From: Candidatus Melainabacteria bacterium
GTDB lineage: Bacteria > Cyanobacteriota > Vampirovibrionia > Gastranaerophilales > Gastranaerophilaceae
Direction: 5' to 3'
DNA: 64,000 bases
Assembly (NCBI GenBank): GCA_003258735.1
Contig: QHME01000002.1
Span: 192,751-256,750, forward strand
Below are positions 17,381-26,292 of this stretch, one piece after another (the first letter of the stretch is position 1; the number at the start of each line of letters is the position of its first letter). The notes below the pieces were generated by a model. It saw only the letters and a list, made by a program, of their open reading frames with translations. It searched no databases and had not been told where the DNA came from. Made by a program: the position numbers and the translations under genes.

Positions 17381-17653
17381 TTATCTTGCCTTTCCCCAAA
17401 ACGCATCTAAAATATGTTGAGCTTCCGCAGACGGCATTCTGTCTTGCAAAATCAAATATTGAACCGCAATCATAGCACATTCTGAACAAATATTCACTCC
17501 TGGACCTTTGACCATTTTTATAACTTGCGTATTGGGTCTTCCACAAAAACTGCAATACACAGGTTCAACATTTTGACCGTTTTCTTCTTGATGTTTTTCG
17601 TCAGTGATAGCCTTTTTCTTTGCACCTAAGCTGACTACTTTATCGTCTGACAT
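17381..17653 (-). CDS. Stand-alone ClpX-type zinc-binding domain protein
   Basis: 90 residues. Residues 32-66 are a ClpX N-terminal zinc-binding domain: Cys34-x2-Cys37 (CSFCGR) and Cys56-x2-Cys59 (CSECAM) with the family's GPGVNIC link. There is no AAA+ module. In ClpX this domain dimerises and binds adaptors and substrates, so a free copy may be an adaptor or regulator of ClpXP; that is inference. First gene of the leftward string, with AAGGAG about 8 bases before the ATG. A ~30-residue polar tail precedes the finger and a helix follows it. Confidence 0.85.
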   Translation of the reverse strand: MSDDKVVSLGAKKKAITDEKHQEENGQNVEPVYCSFCGRPNTQVIKMVKGPGVNICSECAMIAVQYLILQDRMPSAEAQHILDAFWGKAR

Positions 17654-17771
17654 ATAAATTCTCCTTTTTTACTCCACTATTGTAACTTAAATTAATGAAA
17701 TTTGCCATATTTTTATTCTTAATTTATAATTACTTTAACATCAGCTTAACATGTAAAGAAGAGGGATATAA

Positions 17772-18350
17772 ATGAAAAAAGTTCTTTTGATTGCCAGCGT
17801 GTTATTTGTCGCGGTTGTATCAACAGCATGTATCAACAATTTGGCAGTTCAGGATTTGAACAACAAAGCTAAAATGTACGCAGATAAAGGGGATTACACT
17901 CAAGCAATCGAAAGATTAAAATCAAGTATAGACCTTGACCCATCTGTGTTTGAAACTCATTATAATTTGGCTGTTGTATATACTCAAGCAGAAGATTATA
18001 TCAATGCTGTTGAAGAATACAAAAAAGTTATCGGAATGAAACCTGATATGGCAGATTCATACTATTCGTTAGCTACAGCAGAAAACAACTTGGCAGTTGA
18101 TATGATGCAAGGTCGTGTAAGAATGAATGTTGACGAAACTTTGTATACTCCAAAAGCAGAAGATATTAATTTTGAAGAAAAAATCAAATTAACAGATAAA
18201 GAAGAAAATTTGATAAAAGAACTAAAAGAATCAGCTGCACAAAATTATGAAAAATATTTAGAATTAAATCCTAATGCGCAAGACAAAGCTGATGTCGAAC
18301 AGCAAATACAAAAATTAACTCAATCAGACAATAAAACTGTTCAGGAATAA
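17772..18350 (+). CDS. TPR-containing probable lipoprotein
   Basis: 192 residues. The N-terminus MKKVLLIASVLFVAVVSTAC has a positive start, a hydrophobic core and a Cys20 in an STAC lipobox-like context (weaker than L-A-G-C). Two or three TPR units follow (~30-105: ADKGDYTQAIERLKSSIDLD, VYTQAEDYINAVEEYKKVI), then a helical tail with Gln-rich end. Likely anchored in a membrane facing the periplasm. Only 3 bases separate it from lgt, the enzyme that lipidates such proteins. GAGGG lies 7-8 bases before the ATG. Confidence 0.8.
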   Translation: MKKVLLIASVLFVAVVSTACINNLAVQDLNNKAKMYADKGDYTQAIERLKSSIDLDPSVFETHYNLAVVYTQAEDYINAVEEYKKVIGMKPDMADSYYSLATAENNLAVDMMQGRVRMNVDETLYTPKAEDINFEEKIKLTDKEENLIKELKESAAQNYEKYLELNPNAQDKADVEQQIQKLTQSDNKTVQE

Positions 18351-18353
18351 ATT

Positions 18354-19148
18354 ATGATTATACCTGCCCCACAATCAGTAGCCTTTAGCATTTTTAATGT
18401 TCCTGTTTATTGGTATGGAATAACCATGGCTCTCGCAATTTTCGTTGGGATGTTGATGGCAAATTTTTTACACAACAAAATAAATCCGACAGAACGCAAG
18501 GATGTAATTATTGAATACTCACCTTTAATTATTTTTTGCGGAATTTTAGGAGCTAGAATATATTTTTGTTCTCTTAATCCAAGTTATTACTTTACACATC
18601 CACTTGAAATACTTGATATCAGAGAAGGCGGTTTATCTATTCATGGTGGAATTTTGTTTGGTATATTGAGCCTGTTATTTGTTGCACGAAAAGCAAAACT
18701 TTCATTTCTACCTTTACTTGATTCTATGGGATGCGCTACAATTTTAGGTCAAGCAATTGGCAGGTGGGGAAATTACTTCAATTCAGAAGCTTATGGTTTA
18801 CCAATAATCGGGCAAAATTGGGGACTTTTTATCCCTGAGGGAAAACGCATTTTTGAATATTCAAATTATACACTTTTCCATCCTACATTTTTATACGAAA
18901 GTATTTGTGATATTTTTGGTTTCGCAATTTTATTTATGGTTTTAAGATATTTTGGCAAGCAATACAAAGGCTTAGTATTTTTTCTGTATTTAGTTATTTA
19001 TGCCATAATACGGTTCTTTATTGAACGCATAAGAATTGATAGTGCTTTAAATTTAGGGAGTCTTCCTATAGCTGAAATAGCATCTTGCTGCTTGTTTGTT
19101 GTAGGCATTGTCGGAATGATGATAATTCTAGCTAAAAAGCGTGTATAG
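18354..19148 (+). CDS. lgt: Prolipoprotein diacylglyceryl transferase
   Basis: 264 residues, about seven membrane segments. Lgt moves diacylglyceryl from phosphatidylglycerol to the lipobox cysteine of prolipoproteins. Conserved motifs: YWYGITMALAIFVGM at the N-terminus, GGLSIHGGILFG (~90-101, catalytic His region) and GRWGNYFNSEAYG (~137-149, Lgt signature). HPTFLYES (~173) is also conserved. Coupled to the upstream TPR lipoprotein. Confidence 0.96.
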   Translation: MIIPAPQSVAFSIFNVPVYWYGITMALAIFVGMLMANFLHNKINPTERKDVIIEYSPLIIFCGILGARIYFCSLNPSYYFTHPLEILDIREGGLSIHGGILFGILSLLFVARKAKLSFLPLLDSMGCATILGQAIGRWGNYFNSEAYGLPIIGQNWGLFIPEGKRIFEYSNYTLFHPTFLYESICDIFGFAILFMVLRYFGKQYKGLVFFLYLVIYAIIRFFIERIRIDSALNLGSLPIAEIASCCLFVVGIVGMMIILAKKRV

Positions 19149-19265
19149 CTTTATTTTAGGCATTTTTATCCAGCATATAACCTTTACATAACTTCACATA
19201 TCGGCATTTTGTGAAATTTCAACTTCAAAAAAAACTTTATATAAAAGTGAAGTATATGAGGAGAT

Positions 19266-19460
19266 ATGAGTATGCCAGAAATTTCATTTTGTTTATTCGA
19301 TTTAGGTAAATTGTTTGAATTGTTACCAAAAGAAAATAAAGAACTTAAAGCCAAAATTGCAGAATATGAGACAAACGCTCAAGAAGCAATGGCACAAAAT
19401 CGGATGAAATTATTTTCTGACTATGGCTACAAAAGCGAATTTGATGCCGCTTTGACATAG
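19266..19460 (+). CDS. Small hypothetical protein (64 aa)
   Basis: 64 residues with a strong GAGGAG site 3-9 bases ahead of the ATG and its own terminator at 19475-19499, so it is very likely real. Short helical sequence (GKLFELLPKENKELKAKIAEYETNAQEAM). A 6-bp inverted repeat TTCACA/TGTGAA at 19194-19215 upstream may be an operator. No family recognised. Confidence 0.55.
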   Translation: MSMPEISFCLFDLGKLFELLPKENKELKAKIAEYETNAQEAMAQNRMKLFSDYGYKSEFDAALT

Positions 19461-19474
19461 TACACAAAAAAGAA

Positions 19475-19499
19475 AAAGACAAGGTCACTCCTTGTCTTT
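19475..19499 (+). terminator. Terminator of the small ORF
   Basis: Perfect 10-bp stem AAAGACAAGG / CCTTGTCTTT (19475-19484, 19490-19499), 5-base loop, followed by ATTTTTATT on the plus strand. Confidence 0.85.
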
Positions 19500-19522
19500 A
19501 TTTTTATTAGACTCAATTAATA

Positions 19523-19599
19523 AAAATATTTAGTGTAGCAGTTAAGCTGTACGCTTAACTTTGTTGTGTATGTGACAAGGACCTGCACTTAAATATTTT
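19523..19599. other. Multi-stem structured element between convergent genes
   Basis: AAAATATTTA-GTG-CAG (from 19523) pairs with its complement ending at 19599, giving a ~16-bp bulged closing stem. Inside are a perfect GTTAAGC/GCTTAAC hairpin (19541-19547, 19553-19559) and a weaker TTGT/ACAA stem (19561-19578). The fold is a three-way junction. It lies downstream of both the small ORF terminator and the wecA-like gene. Strand and role are unknown. Confidence 0.45.
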
Positions 19600-19667
19600 A
19601 TTCAGAGTAAATTCTGTCTAAAACTGAGTAATCAAATCCTCATATTTGTTAGCATTATATTGGAAAT

Positions 19668-20630
19668 TTATTTTTTTGTCAATACTCTAACAAGGTTCAA
19701 TAATAACATTACACCAACTAATGCCAAAGTTAGGAAAAAGTCGTATTTAATAGCATTATGACTCGCAAATAAGCATGCCAAACCACCTGCAAGAATTGCA
19801 ACAGAGGTCAAAATTACAACAGTTTTCTTTTGAGAAAATCCAGCATGTAATAATTTATGATGAATATGTTCAGCATCTGCAACAAAAGGTGATTGACCTT
19901 TACAAATCCTTCTTAAACTTGCATAGGTAATATCAATAATTGGCACCGCCAAAACTACAAACGGCAACAAAATTGCAAGAGTTGCAACTTTCATTACTCC
20001 GGTAATTGAAATTGTTGCAAGCAAAAAGCCTGAAAACAACGAACCGCTATCCCCCATAAAGATTTTTGCAGGGTTGAAATTAAATGTTAAAAATGCCAAC
20101 ATTGAACCTGCCAAGATAAAACCTATCAAAGCACTAATCGGATTTGGCGGAGATAGTGTAATTGCAAGAATTGCCAATGTGATAGCATTTACTGTCACAA
20201 CTGACCCTGCAAGCCCATCAACACCATCAATAAAATTCATTGCGTTTGAAATACCTACAATCCACAACAACGTTATTGGGTATGAAAACCACCCTAAATC
20301 CATTCCACCAAAGAAAGGAACATTATTTATTTGTACACCCAAAAGGTAAACTATTGTAGCAATTGAAACTTGAATAAGCAATTTAAATTTTGCGCCAAGC
20401 CCATATACATCATCAATTAAACCAAGTAAAAACATCAAAGAACTACCTAGCAAAATCCCTGACATAAGCTTTCCATAAGGATAATAACTCATAAGAACAA
20501 GACACAAAAATGTCAGCATTGTACTTGCCCAAATTGCAACGCCACCTATTCTGGATATAGGCTTTGTATGAATTTTTCTTTCATTTGGGACATCAACAAG
20601 TCCTTCTCTTTTTGAAAAACTGATTACCAT
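19668..20630 (-). CDS. Undecaprenyl-phosphate GlcNAc-1-phosphate transferase (WecA/TagO-like); true start probably further upstream
   Basis: At least 320 residues of the MraY/WecA/TagO family, which transfers a sugar-1-phosphate from UDP-sugar to undecaprenyl phosphate at the membrane. Motifs: VDVPNERKIHTKPISRIGG, MNFIDGVDGLAG and FNPAKIFMGDSGS, plus the basic DAEHIHHKLLHAG loop. The ATG at 20630 cuts the first membrane helix in half. The frame stays open upstream and encodes IIGTIIAYIFGVFLVP, which completes that helix. AAGGAG at 20718-20713 lies just before ATT/ATA codons at 20708-20699 and no ATG, GTG or TTG is available. The product could prime O-antigen, teichoic acid-like or capsule chains. 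Confidence 0.88.
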   Translation of the reverse strand: MVISFSKREGLVDVPNERKIHTKPISRIGGVAIWASTMLTFLCLVLMSYYPYGKLMSGILLGSSLMFLLGLIDDVYGLGAKFKLLIQVSIATIVYLLGVQINNVPFFGGMDLGWFSYPITLLWIVGISNAMNFIDGVDGLAGSVVTVNAITLAILAITLSPPNPISALIGFILAGSMLAFLTFNFNPAKIFMGDSGSLFSGFLLATISITGVMKVATLAILLPFVVLAVPIIDITYASLRRICKGQSPFVADAEHIHHKLLHAGFSQKKTVVILTSVAILAGGLACLFASHNAIKYDFFLTLALVGVMLLLNLVRVLTKK

Positions 20631-20722
20631 AGGAACTAAAAATACCCCAAAAATATAGGCTATTATTGTTCCGATTATTTGAGAATGTGCTAACTTAATA
20701 ATTATAATTCGTCTCCTTGTTT

Positions 20723-21964
20723 TTACTTACTATATAGTGGATATTTTTTGCATAATTCAAGAGATTTTTCTCTTAATTTGCTTAATTCAGTTTCATTATC
20801 TGATGAAAATATCGCAGATGCAATAATTTTTGCAACTTGTTTCATATCTTCTTCTTTGAATCCTCTTGTTGTAACTGCCGGAGTACCTAATCTGATACCG
20901 CTTGTTACAAACGGACTTTGAGGGTCATTCGGTACGGTATTTTTATTGGCTGTAATTCCAACTCTTTCGAGTACATTTGCCATATCTTTACCGGTTTTAC
21001 CAGTCTTTCTCAAATCCAACGTCATCAAATGGTTTTCTGTCATTCCACCAACAATATCTAAACCTTCATCCATCAAACCTTGTGCCAACGCTTTAGCATT
21101 TTTAACAATTTGCTTTGCATATTCAACAAACTCAGGTTTTGATGCTTCTAAAAGTGCAACCGCTTTACCTGCAATAATATGTTCTAAAGGTCCGCCCTGC
21201 ATACCAGGAAATACCGCTTTATCAATATCTTTCGCAAACTCTTCTTTGCACATAATGATTCCACCTCGAGGTCCTCTTAGTGATTTGTGAGTTGTAGTTG
21301 TTACAAAATCACAATATGGAGCAGGTGAAGGATGAACTTCTGCAACAACTAAACCGGCAATGTGCGCAATATCAGCTAATAACAATGCTCCCACTTCATC
21401 AGCGATTTCTCTAAATTTTTTGAAATCAATTACTTTAGAGTAGTTACTTGCCCCACAAATAATAAGTTTTGGCTTATGTTCAATTGCTTTTTGACGAACA
21501 TCTTCATAATCAATTTCGCCATTTTCATTAATTCCATAGCTTTTCACATCAAAATACAAACCTGAAAAATTAACAGGTGAACCGTGAGACAAATGACCAC
21601 CATTAGATAAATCCATACTCAAAACCCTATCACCAGGTTTCATTGTAGCCATAAAAACTGCCATATTTGCTTGAGCACCACTATGGGGTTGAACATTGGC
21701 ATGATCCATGTGAAACAATTCACAAGCTCTTTTTTGCGCAATTTCTTCAATTACATCAATATGCTCACAGCCATTGTAATATCTTTTGTGAGGTTTTCCT
21801 TCTGCATATTTATTTGTTAATACACTTCCGCATGCCTCCATAACCGCAAGGGACGTACAATTTTCACTCGCAATAAGTTCAATGGTTTCTTGTTGTCTTT
21901 TTAGTTCTTCTTCAATTTGTTCCGCAACTTGTGGGTCAACTCTTTTTATATTTTCCAGATTCAT
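20723..21964 (-). CDS. glyA: Serine hydroxymethyltransferase
   Basis: A 413-residue PLP enzyme that interconverts serine and glycine with tetrahydrofolate and supplies one-carbon units. Motifs include [24 protein letters not shown] at the N-terminus, the PLP-lysine sequence [15 protein letters not shown] (~222-236), and HVQPHSG-like [14 protein letters not shown]. Full length and highly conserved. GGGAG lies 5-8 bases before the ATG. The wecA-like gene follows closely. No glycine riboswitch was seen upstream. Confidence 0.97.
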   Translation of the reverse strand: MNLENIKRVDPQVAEQIEEELKRQQETIELIASENCTSLAVMEACGSVLTNKYAEGKPHKRYYNGCEHIDVIEEIAQKRACELFHMDHANVQPHSGAQANMAVFMATMKPGDRVLSMDLSNGGHLSHGSPVNFSGLYFDVKSYGINENGEIDYEDVRQKAIEHKPKLIICGASNYSKVIDFKKFREIADEVGALLLADIAHIAGLVVAEVHPSPAPYCDFVTTTTHKSLRGPRGGIIMCKEEFAKDIDKAVFPGMQGGPLEHIIAGKAVALLEASKPEFVEYAKQIVKNAKALAQGLMDEGLDIVGGMTENHLMTLDLRKTGKTGKDMANVLERVGITANKNTVPNDPQSPFVTSGIRLGTPAVTTRGFKEEDMKQVAKIIASAIFSSDNETELSKLREKSLELCKKYPLYSK

Positions 21965-22018
21965 ACACTCTCCCTTTTTAGTTTAATTATAGTTATAAAT
22001 CAAATTTTCGCAAGTTTA

Positions 22019-22597
22019 TTAATTTGCTTTCGTCGGTGGATTATTAGCTTGGAGTTGTTGAATAATAAAATCAATATCCCTTCCTAATATCGTATATTTA
22101 TGATGTTGAGCATCTATAATACAAGAATTAGCTAAGCAAACAGACACAACATCTGTTAATTTTTGGAACTCTTCATCTATACCAATTTCCGCAAAACAAG
22201 CATCATTGTCAGGAACAGGGAAAAATTCGTCTTTTAATTCTGCAATTTTTTCTCTCCAGTTTGTATAAGGGATATAGTTATAATTCAAGTTTGCAGAATT
22301 ATATTTCTTTTCCAATTTTTTGTGGTATGCGTTATTATTTCCTATTTCAATAGAAAGCGGATTATAACCGTATGTAAAAACAGGAGTTTTGGAATGAAAT
22401 AAATCTTCAAAAGCATGGTATTTTTCAGAATATTCAACTATATGATGTGAAAGTGTATGCTCCTCAACTTGTGGATATTGTCCGAGAAATTGATGGCTTT
22501 TTTTATGTATGTATGGTTTTATATTAATAAAAGCCGCGTATAAGATAATTAGTAAAACTATGCCAACTATGCATTTATCAATGATATTTAATTTCAT
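22019..22597 (-). CDS. Membrane-anchored hypothetical, possibly a degenerate thioredoxin fold
   Basis: 192 residues. One N-terminal membrane anchor (residues ~8-28, IVGIVLLIILYAAFINI) is followed by a soluble domain. The segment KTPVFTYGYNPLSIEIGNNN then YNYIPYTNWREKIAELK, and the end CIIDAQHHKYTILGRDIDFIIQQL, resemble the beta-alpha-beta order of a thioredoxin fold, but the CxxC active site is missing. CLANSC near the C-terminus is the only Cys pair. Probably periplasmic. Located 14 bases after nagZ on the same strand. The fold assignment is weak. Confidence 0.5.
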   Translation of the reverse strand: MKLNIIDKCIVGIVLLIILYAAFINIKPYIHKKSHQFLGQYPQVEEHTLSHHIVEYSEKYHAFEDLFHSKTPVFTYGYNPLSIEIGNNNAYHKKLEKKYNSANLNYNYIPYTNWREKIAELKDEFFPVPDNDACFAEIGIDEEFQKLTDVVSVCLANSCIIDAQHHKYTILGRDIDFIIQQLQANNPPTKAN

Positions 22598-22611
22598 TTA
22601 AACTCTCCGTT

Positions 22612-23586
22612 TTATTTGTTAAAATATCTGCCTTTTAGAGCCATAATCTTCAAATAAGACTCCTCAATTTTTCCTCTTAGTTCTTCATCAATTATAGCTT
22701 TTTGGTAAATTTTTTCAATTATGTTAATCGTTTTTTCATCAGAATATCTATAAATAAACATATTTAACCCTGCGCGTATCCCCATTTCGCAAGCTTCAAC
22801 ATCTCCAAAATCAGCAACTCCTTTCATCACCATATCATCAGAAATTGCTACTCCATCAAAGTTCAAAGTATTTCGAAGATAAGAAATTGCATTTTTGCTA
22901 AGGGAAGTCGGAATCGGCTCTTTTTCAAAACATGTGCAATGCAAATGAGCAACCATAATCATTTCAATACCGTTATCTATTGCCGCTTTGAATGGTTTTA
23001 TATGAGTTTGCTCCATATCTGGCAACGACAAATCAATTTTTGGCAAAGACAAGTGACTGTCTGCATTTGCGTCCCCATGTCCCGGAAAATGTTTTACGCA
23101 TGGAAGAATCCCTTTTTGGCGGTATACTTTAGAAACTACACTCTCCCCTACTATAACCTCGTCAGGGTTTGAAGAAAAAGCTCTTTCGCCAATAATTGGG
23201 TTTTTAGGGTTTGTATTGGTATCAATACATGGTGCAAAATTCAAATTTATTCCATAATCTTTAAGCTCTGAGGCAATTTCAGCAGTTTGAAATTCTAAAA
23301 AGTCTAAACCTTTTTCAAAGGCATACTTTGCAGAAAGATATTTTTTACCATTATGAATATTTTCAGTACGCTCAACTCTACCTCCTTCTTGGTCTATAGA
23401 TAGAAACGGTACGATTTTAGACTCCGATTTTATTTCTGAAATCAGATTTTTGAATTGATTTTGGGATTGAATATCTTTTGTAAAAAATATCACACCACCC
23501 AACCCTTGATGCAATGCTTGTTTATAACCTCCTCCATCAAGTCCGAGGATAAACATTTGGTATAATTTTTCTTTTAACTCTGCCAT
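22612..23586 (-). CDS. nagZ: Beta-N-acetylhexosaminidase NagZ (GH3)
   Basis: 324 residues, glycoside hydrolase family 3, no signal peptide. NagZ cleaves GlcNAc from GlcNAc-anhydroMurNAc muropeptides in the cytoplasm during wall recycling. Motifs: FLSIDQEGGRVERTE (~61-75), CVKHFPGHGDANADSH (~162-177; catalytic loop with Asp-His) and VAISDDMVMKG (~245-255; nucleophile Asp). Works upstream of AnmK (6440-7567). The start ATG lies one base after the stop of the gene at 23588, so both are in one operon. Confidence 0.94.
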   Translation of the reverse strand: MAELKEKLYQMFILGLDGGGYKQALHQGLGGVIFFTKDIQSQNQFKNLISEIKSESKIVPFLSIDQEGGRVERTENIHNGKKYLSAKYAFEKGLDFLEFQTAEIASELKDYGINLNFAPCIDTNTNPKNPIIGERAFSSNPDEVIVGESVVSKVYRQKGILPCVKHFPGHGDANADSHLSLPKIDLSLPDMEQTHIKPFKAAIDNGIEMIMVAHLHCTCFEKEPIPTSLSKNAISYLRNTLNFDGVAISDDMVMKGVADFGDVEACEMGIRAGLNMFIYRYSDEKTINIIEKIYQKAIIDEELRGKIEESYLKIMALKGRYFNK

Positions 23587-23587
23587 T

Positions 23588-24184
23588 TTATCCTTCGTAT
23601 GCCAAATTTAAAACTTCAGTTAATTCTAAAAGTTTGCCTGTTTTAATTACTTCTTGAATTTTATTGTGGATTTTTTCTAAGTTTTCTTTGTTTGGAATTT
23701 TAAATCCATCAGGCAAAACGATATCTTTAGTTGTTTTAGTATTTACAAATCCGCAATTCAAGGTCAAAAATTCTTTGTACAATTCAAGAATTTTTACAAA
23801 AAGCGGATTGATTTCATAATTTTCATTGATGTAATATTTTGCATCTTTTTTCAATTTTTCAAAGAAATTTATAGAATAATCAGCCTCTTCAACAGTTTCT
23901 TCTTTGTTGTATGTATCACCAAGACATGGATTGCCTTCGATTTGCAATTCGCCCAATGACTTTATATAAACAGCCCACAACAAACACCCAAGACAAAAGC
24001 CAACATTGTTGTCCACCATTTTTATAATTTGCGGATAGCAAGCTTTGAATTTCATTTTTCTTTGTCCAAAATTTTTGAATTGTGCAATATTTGCATAAAT
24101 ATATTCGACATTGATTGATAAAATTGTAGTATGCTGAGCGTACCCAGGGTCAAATAGTACCGAATTTGCTGTAGTTTCTGTCAT
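23588..24184 (-). CDS. Hypothetical protein
   Basis: 198 residues, mostly helical, no signal peptide, no membrane segment. Contains a CLGCLLW motif in the middle (residues ~60-66) and several Cys residues (FKACYP, NPCLGD, LNCGFV), which might bind a metal, but no standard spacing is seen. Starts directly after the stop of the secreted hydrolase gene and ends one base before nagZ. No family recognised. Confidence 0.5.
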   Translation of the reverse strand: MTETTANSVLFDPGYAQHTTILSINVEYIYANIAQFKNFGQRKMKFKACYPQIIKMVDNNVGFCLGCLLWAVYIKSLGELQIEGNPCLGDTYNKEETVEEADYSINFFEKLKKDAKYYINENYEINPLFVKILELYKEFLTLNCGFVNTKTTKDIVLPDGFKIPNKENLEKIHNKIQEVIKTGKLLELTEVLNLAYEG

Positions 24185-25378
24185 TTATAACACCTCTGAT
24201 TTCTTATTTTTCTTTTGTAAAATTTTATTTTGATACTTTTCATTATACTGAAATTTTGTTCCGTTCACAAAACTTTTTACAACGCCGTTAGCAAAAGTCC
24301 CTCTTGCCGACCAATATGAAGTATGAGCAAGAAAAGCCGAACGCTTTGACCACACAGCCGAATTGTCATAAACAACTCCTGTCGGATTTTCAATTGTCAG
24401 TCCTATACGCTCTTCGATTTGCTTAATTGTCAAATTGTTGCTTGAAGGGAATCCCAGTGGGTCTTCTCTAAAGTTTACCGTCAAGAAATATATTCCATTT
24501 TCAAGAACATATTTCATCATGTATTTGTTGTAAAAATTGATTTCATAATGAGGGTCTGCCAAATCTGAATAAAACAATGGAATCGGACTTGCAAAATTCA
24601 CAACACCTCTGACATAGCCTTTTGGAGCACAGTATTTGTCTGTCATTTCATCTAAGCTTAGATAATTCTTTTTTAATTGTTCTTTGTTTTGATTTAGAAC
24701 CAAATGCCCAGTGTTTGTGAACACACCAATATTCCCCTTGTCATAAGATAGGGCAGACAAACAGGTGTCTTTTTTAGGATTTTCTTTGACGAAAGATTTT
24801 ATATCTTCATCAGGTTCAAGCGCCTCAAACAAATTGTCAATTTTGATATAAGGCAATTTGTATAACAAATATTGATATGTAACAAATGTACCTGCCGAAT
24901 ACCCGTACAGGATAACATTTTGACCACTTTGTGCTTGAATTTTTACTTGTTCATTAAGGTCATCCAAAATCGGTAGCATATTGTGCGTTTTTTGTACCCA
25001 AATCGCATCATGCATAAATTGTGTCAACAAACTTCTGATTTCGTAAGCCAAAGTTGAACTAAATGCCTTTGAGATATTCAATCTGTCTTTCACAAAATCA
25101 AGGTCAGTCTTGCTGTTGTACCCCCAAAAGAATATCACAGGTTTATCTTCAATAACAAGTTTGTTATCTTTCGACCACTTGCGAATTTGAGAGTTTTTTT
25201 CAAACTTCTTTTTCATAACAGGATGGAGCTTGTTTACTCCCCTAATATACCAATCTTTCATTTTTTTGTCATTGTTATTTGAACCATTGATGTACATGAA
25301 AGTTAAATTGGTTTCTTGAGCAGGAACAGTAAGCTGTAGAGCCACCATTGCAATTAATATAAAAATAATCTTTTTCAT
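24185..25378 (-). CDS. Secreted alpha/beta-hydrolase-like protein
   Basis: 397 residues with a signal peptide (MKKIIFILIAMVALQLTVPAQ, cleavage probably after PAQ). The nucleophile elbow GYSAGT (~residue 163) follows NVILYGYSAGTFVTYQYL, the lipase/esterase G-x-S-x-G pattern. Candidate acid and His are in FREDPLGFP and FLAHTSYWS. The N-terminal TFMYINGSNNND may be the oxyanion-loop strand. Likely a periplasmic or exported esterase or lipase of unknown substrate. First gene of the run that continues to nagZ. Confidence 0.65.
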   Translation of the reverse strand: MKKIIFILIAMVALQLTVPAQETNLTFMYINGSNNNDKKMKDWYIRGVNKLHPVMKKKFEKNSQIRKWSKDNKLVIEDKPVIFFWGYNSKTDLDFVKDRLNISKAFSSTLAYEIRSLLTQFMHDAIWVQKTHNMLPILDDLNEQVKIQAQSGQNVILYGYSAGTFVTYQYLLYKLPYIKIDNLFEALEPDEDIKSFVKENPKKDTCLSALSYDKGNIGVFTNTGHLVLNQNKEQLKKNYLSLDEMTDKYCAPKGYVRGVVNFASPIPLFYSDLADPHYEINFYNKYMMKYVLENGIYFLTVNFREDPLGFPSSNNLTIKQIEERIGLTIENPTGVVYDNSAVWSKRSAFLAHTSYWSARGTFANGVVKSFVNGTKFQYNEKYQNKILQKKNKKSEVL

Positions 25379-25409
25379 GCATAAGATTTTAGCACAAAAT
25401 GAATAATAT

Positions 25410-26177
25410 TTATTTTGTAGTTCTTAATATATACCTTCCTGCTGCTGTTGTTGGCTCAACTATTCCATCATGAAACCTAATAGGAAAAATATCTGTCATG
25501 TGTGCTGCATCATTCTTTACCACGCAATCACTTGCTGACAAAGAATTAGTACCGGCAGAACATGAGACTTCTTTATTTGGAAGGTTTGTACCATTCACAT
25601 CAATAAATCCATAACAATTTGAAAGCGTGGTTGTTGCACCATCCGCAACATAAGTATCTTTAAGTGTTGAACCAATCGCAAGTTCACAAGGATATAGCCC
25701 CATCCCTTGGTGGAATGCGACAATTGTCCCATCTTGCAAAACATACGCATGCGCATTTGCCAAATCGTGAGTTGAAAATTGATTAATATACGGAGAATAA
25801 ATATTATAACCTTTGTTCTTTTGACTTTGCGGAATTGGAATATCTGAAGCTTTTGCAAAATATGTTGCACCTGTCAATGTTCCATTTAATAGAGCACAAA
25901 TGGTTTGAGTTGAATCTGGGTTTTCACTTGCTCCATCAGCCCCACAAGCCTTTGTAAGCCCTGCATAATCAAATCCATATTGAGCTTGAGACATCCTTGC
26001 AGCTTGAGATAATGTAGATACTGTTTTCTTGAATCTTGAACGATATTGTTGACTTCTTGTATTTGCTATCAATGTTGGAATCGTCATGGCTGCAACAACA
26101 CCAATTATGCCAAGGGTGATAAGAACTTCAGCCAATGTAAAACCAAACTTCACCTTTCTTAATAACATATTTTTCAT
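25410..26177 (-). CDS. Type IV prepilin-like protein
   Basis: 255 residues with a class III leader: short basic MKNMLLRKVKFG, then FTLAEVLITLGIIGVVAAMTIP. PilD-type peptidase would cut between Gly12 and Phe13, leaving Glu5 of the mature protein. The rest of the helix (RSQQYRSRFKKTVSTLSQAARMSQ) is followed by a globular head with several Cys residues. This leader is abundant in Gastranaerophilales. Other pilus genes (PilMN, PilO) are at 38835-41175. Whether it is a pilin or a pseudopilin cannot be decided. Confidence 0.88.
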   Translation of the reverse strand: MKNMLLRKVKFGFTLAEVLITLGIIGVVAAMTIPTLIANTRSQQYRSRFKKTVSTLSQAARMSQAQYGFDYAGLTKACGADGASENPDSTQTICALLNGTLTGATYFAKASDIPIPQSQKNKGYNIYSPYINQFSTHDLANAHAYVLQDGTIVAFHQGMGLYPCELAIGSTLKDTYVADGATTTLSNCYGFIDVNGTNLPNKEVSCSAGTNSLSASDCVVKNDAAHMTDIFPIRFHDGIVEPTTAAGRYILRTTK

Positions 26178-26280
26178 ACTGCAAAATCTCCTAATATTAA
26201 CATATAAAACAATAATTTATCGCATGTGCTAATACATTAGCATATGTGCTAACATTAATCAACCTTACCCCCTTTAAAGT

Positions 26281-26286
26281 TAGAAT
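26281..26286 (+). promoter_or_regulatory. -10 element for the XRE regulator, probably leaderless
   Basis: TAGAAT ends six bases before the ATG at 26293. No Shine-Dalgarno is present. No clear -35. Confidence 0.4.
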
Positions 26287-26292
26287 ATCACT

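Noticed and set aside
19541..19559. Integron attC site
   Set aside because: GTTAAGC and GCTTAAC match core motifs but are in the reverse order and only 5 bases apart, without the spacer structure. No integrase is nearby.
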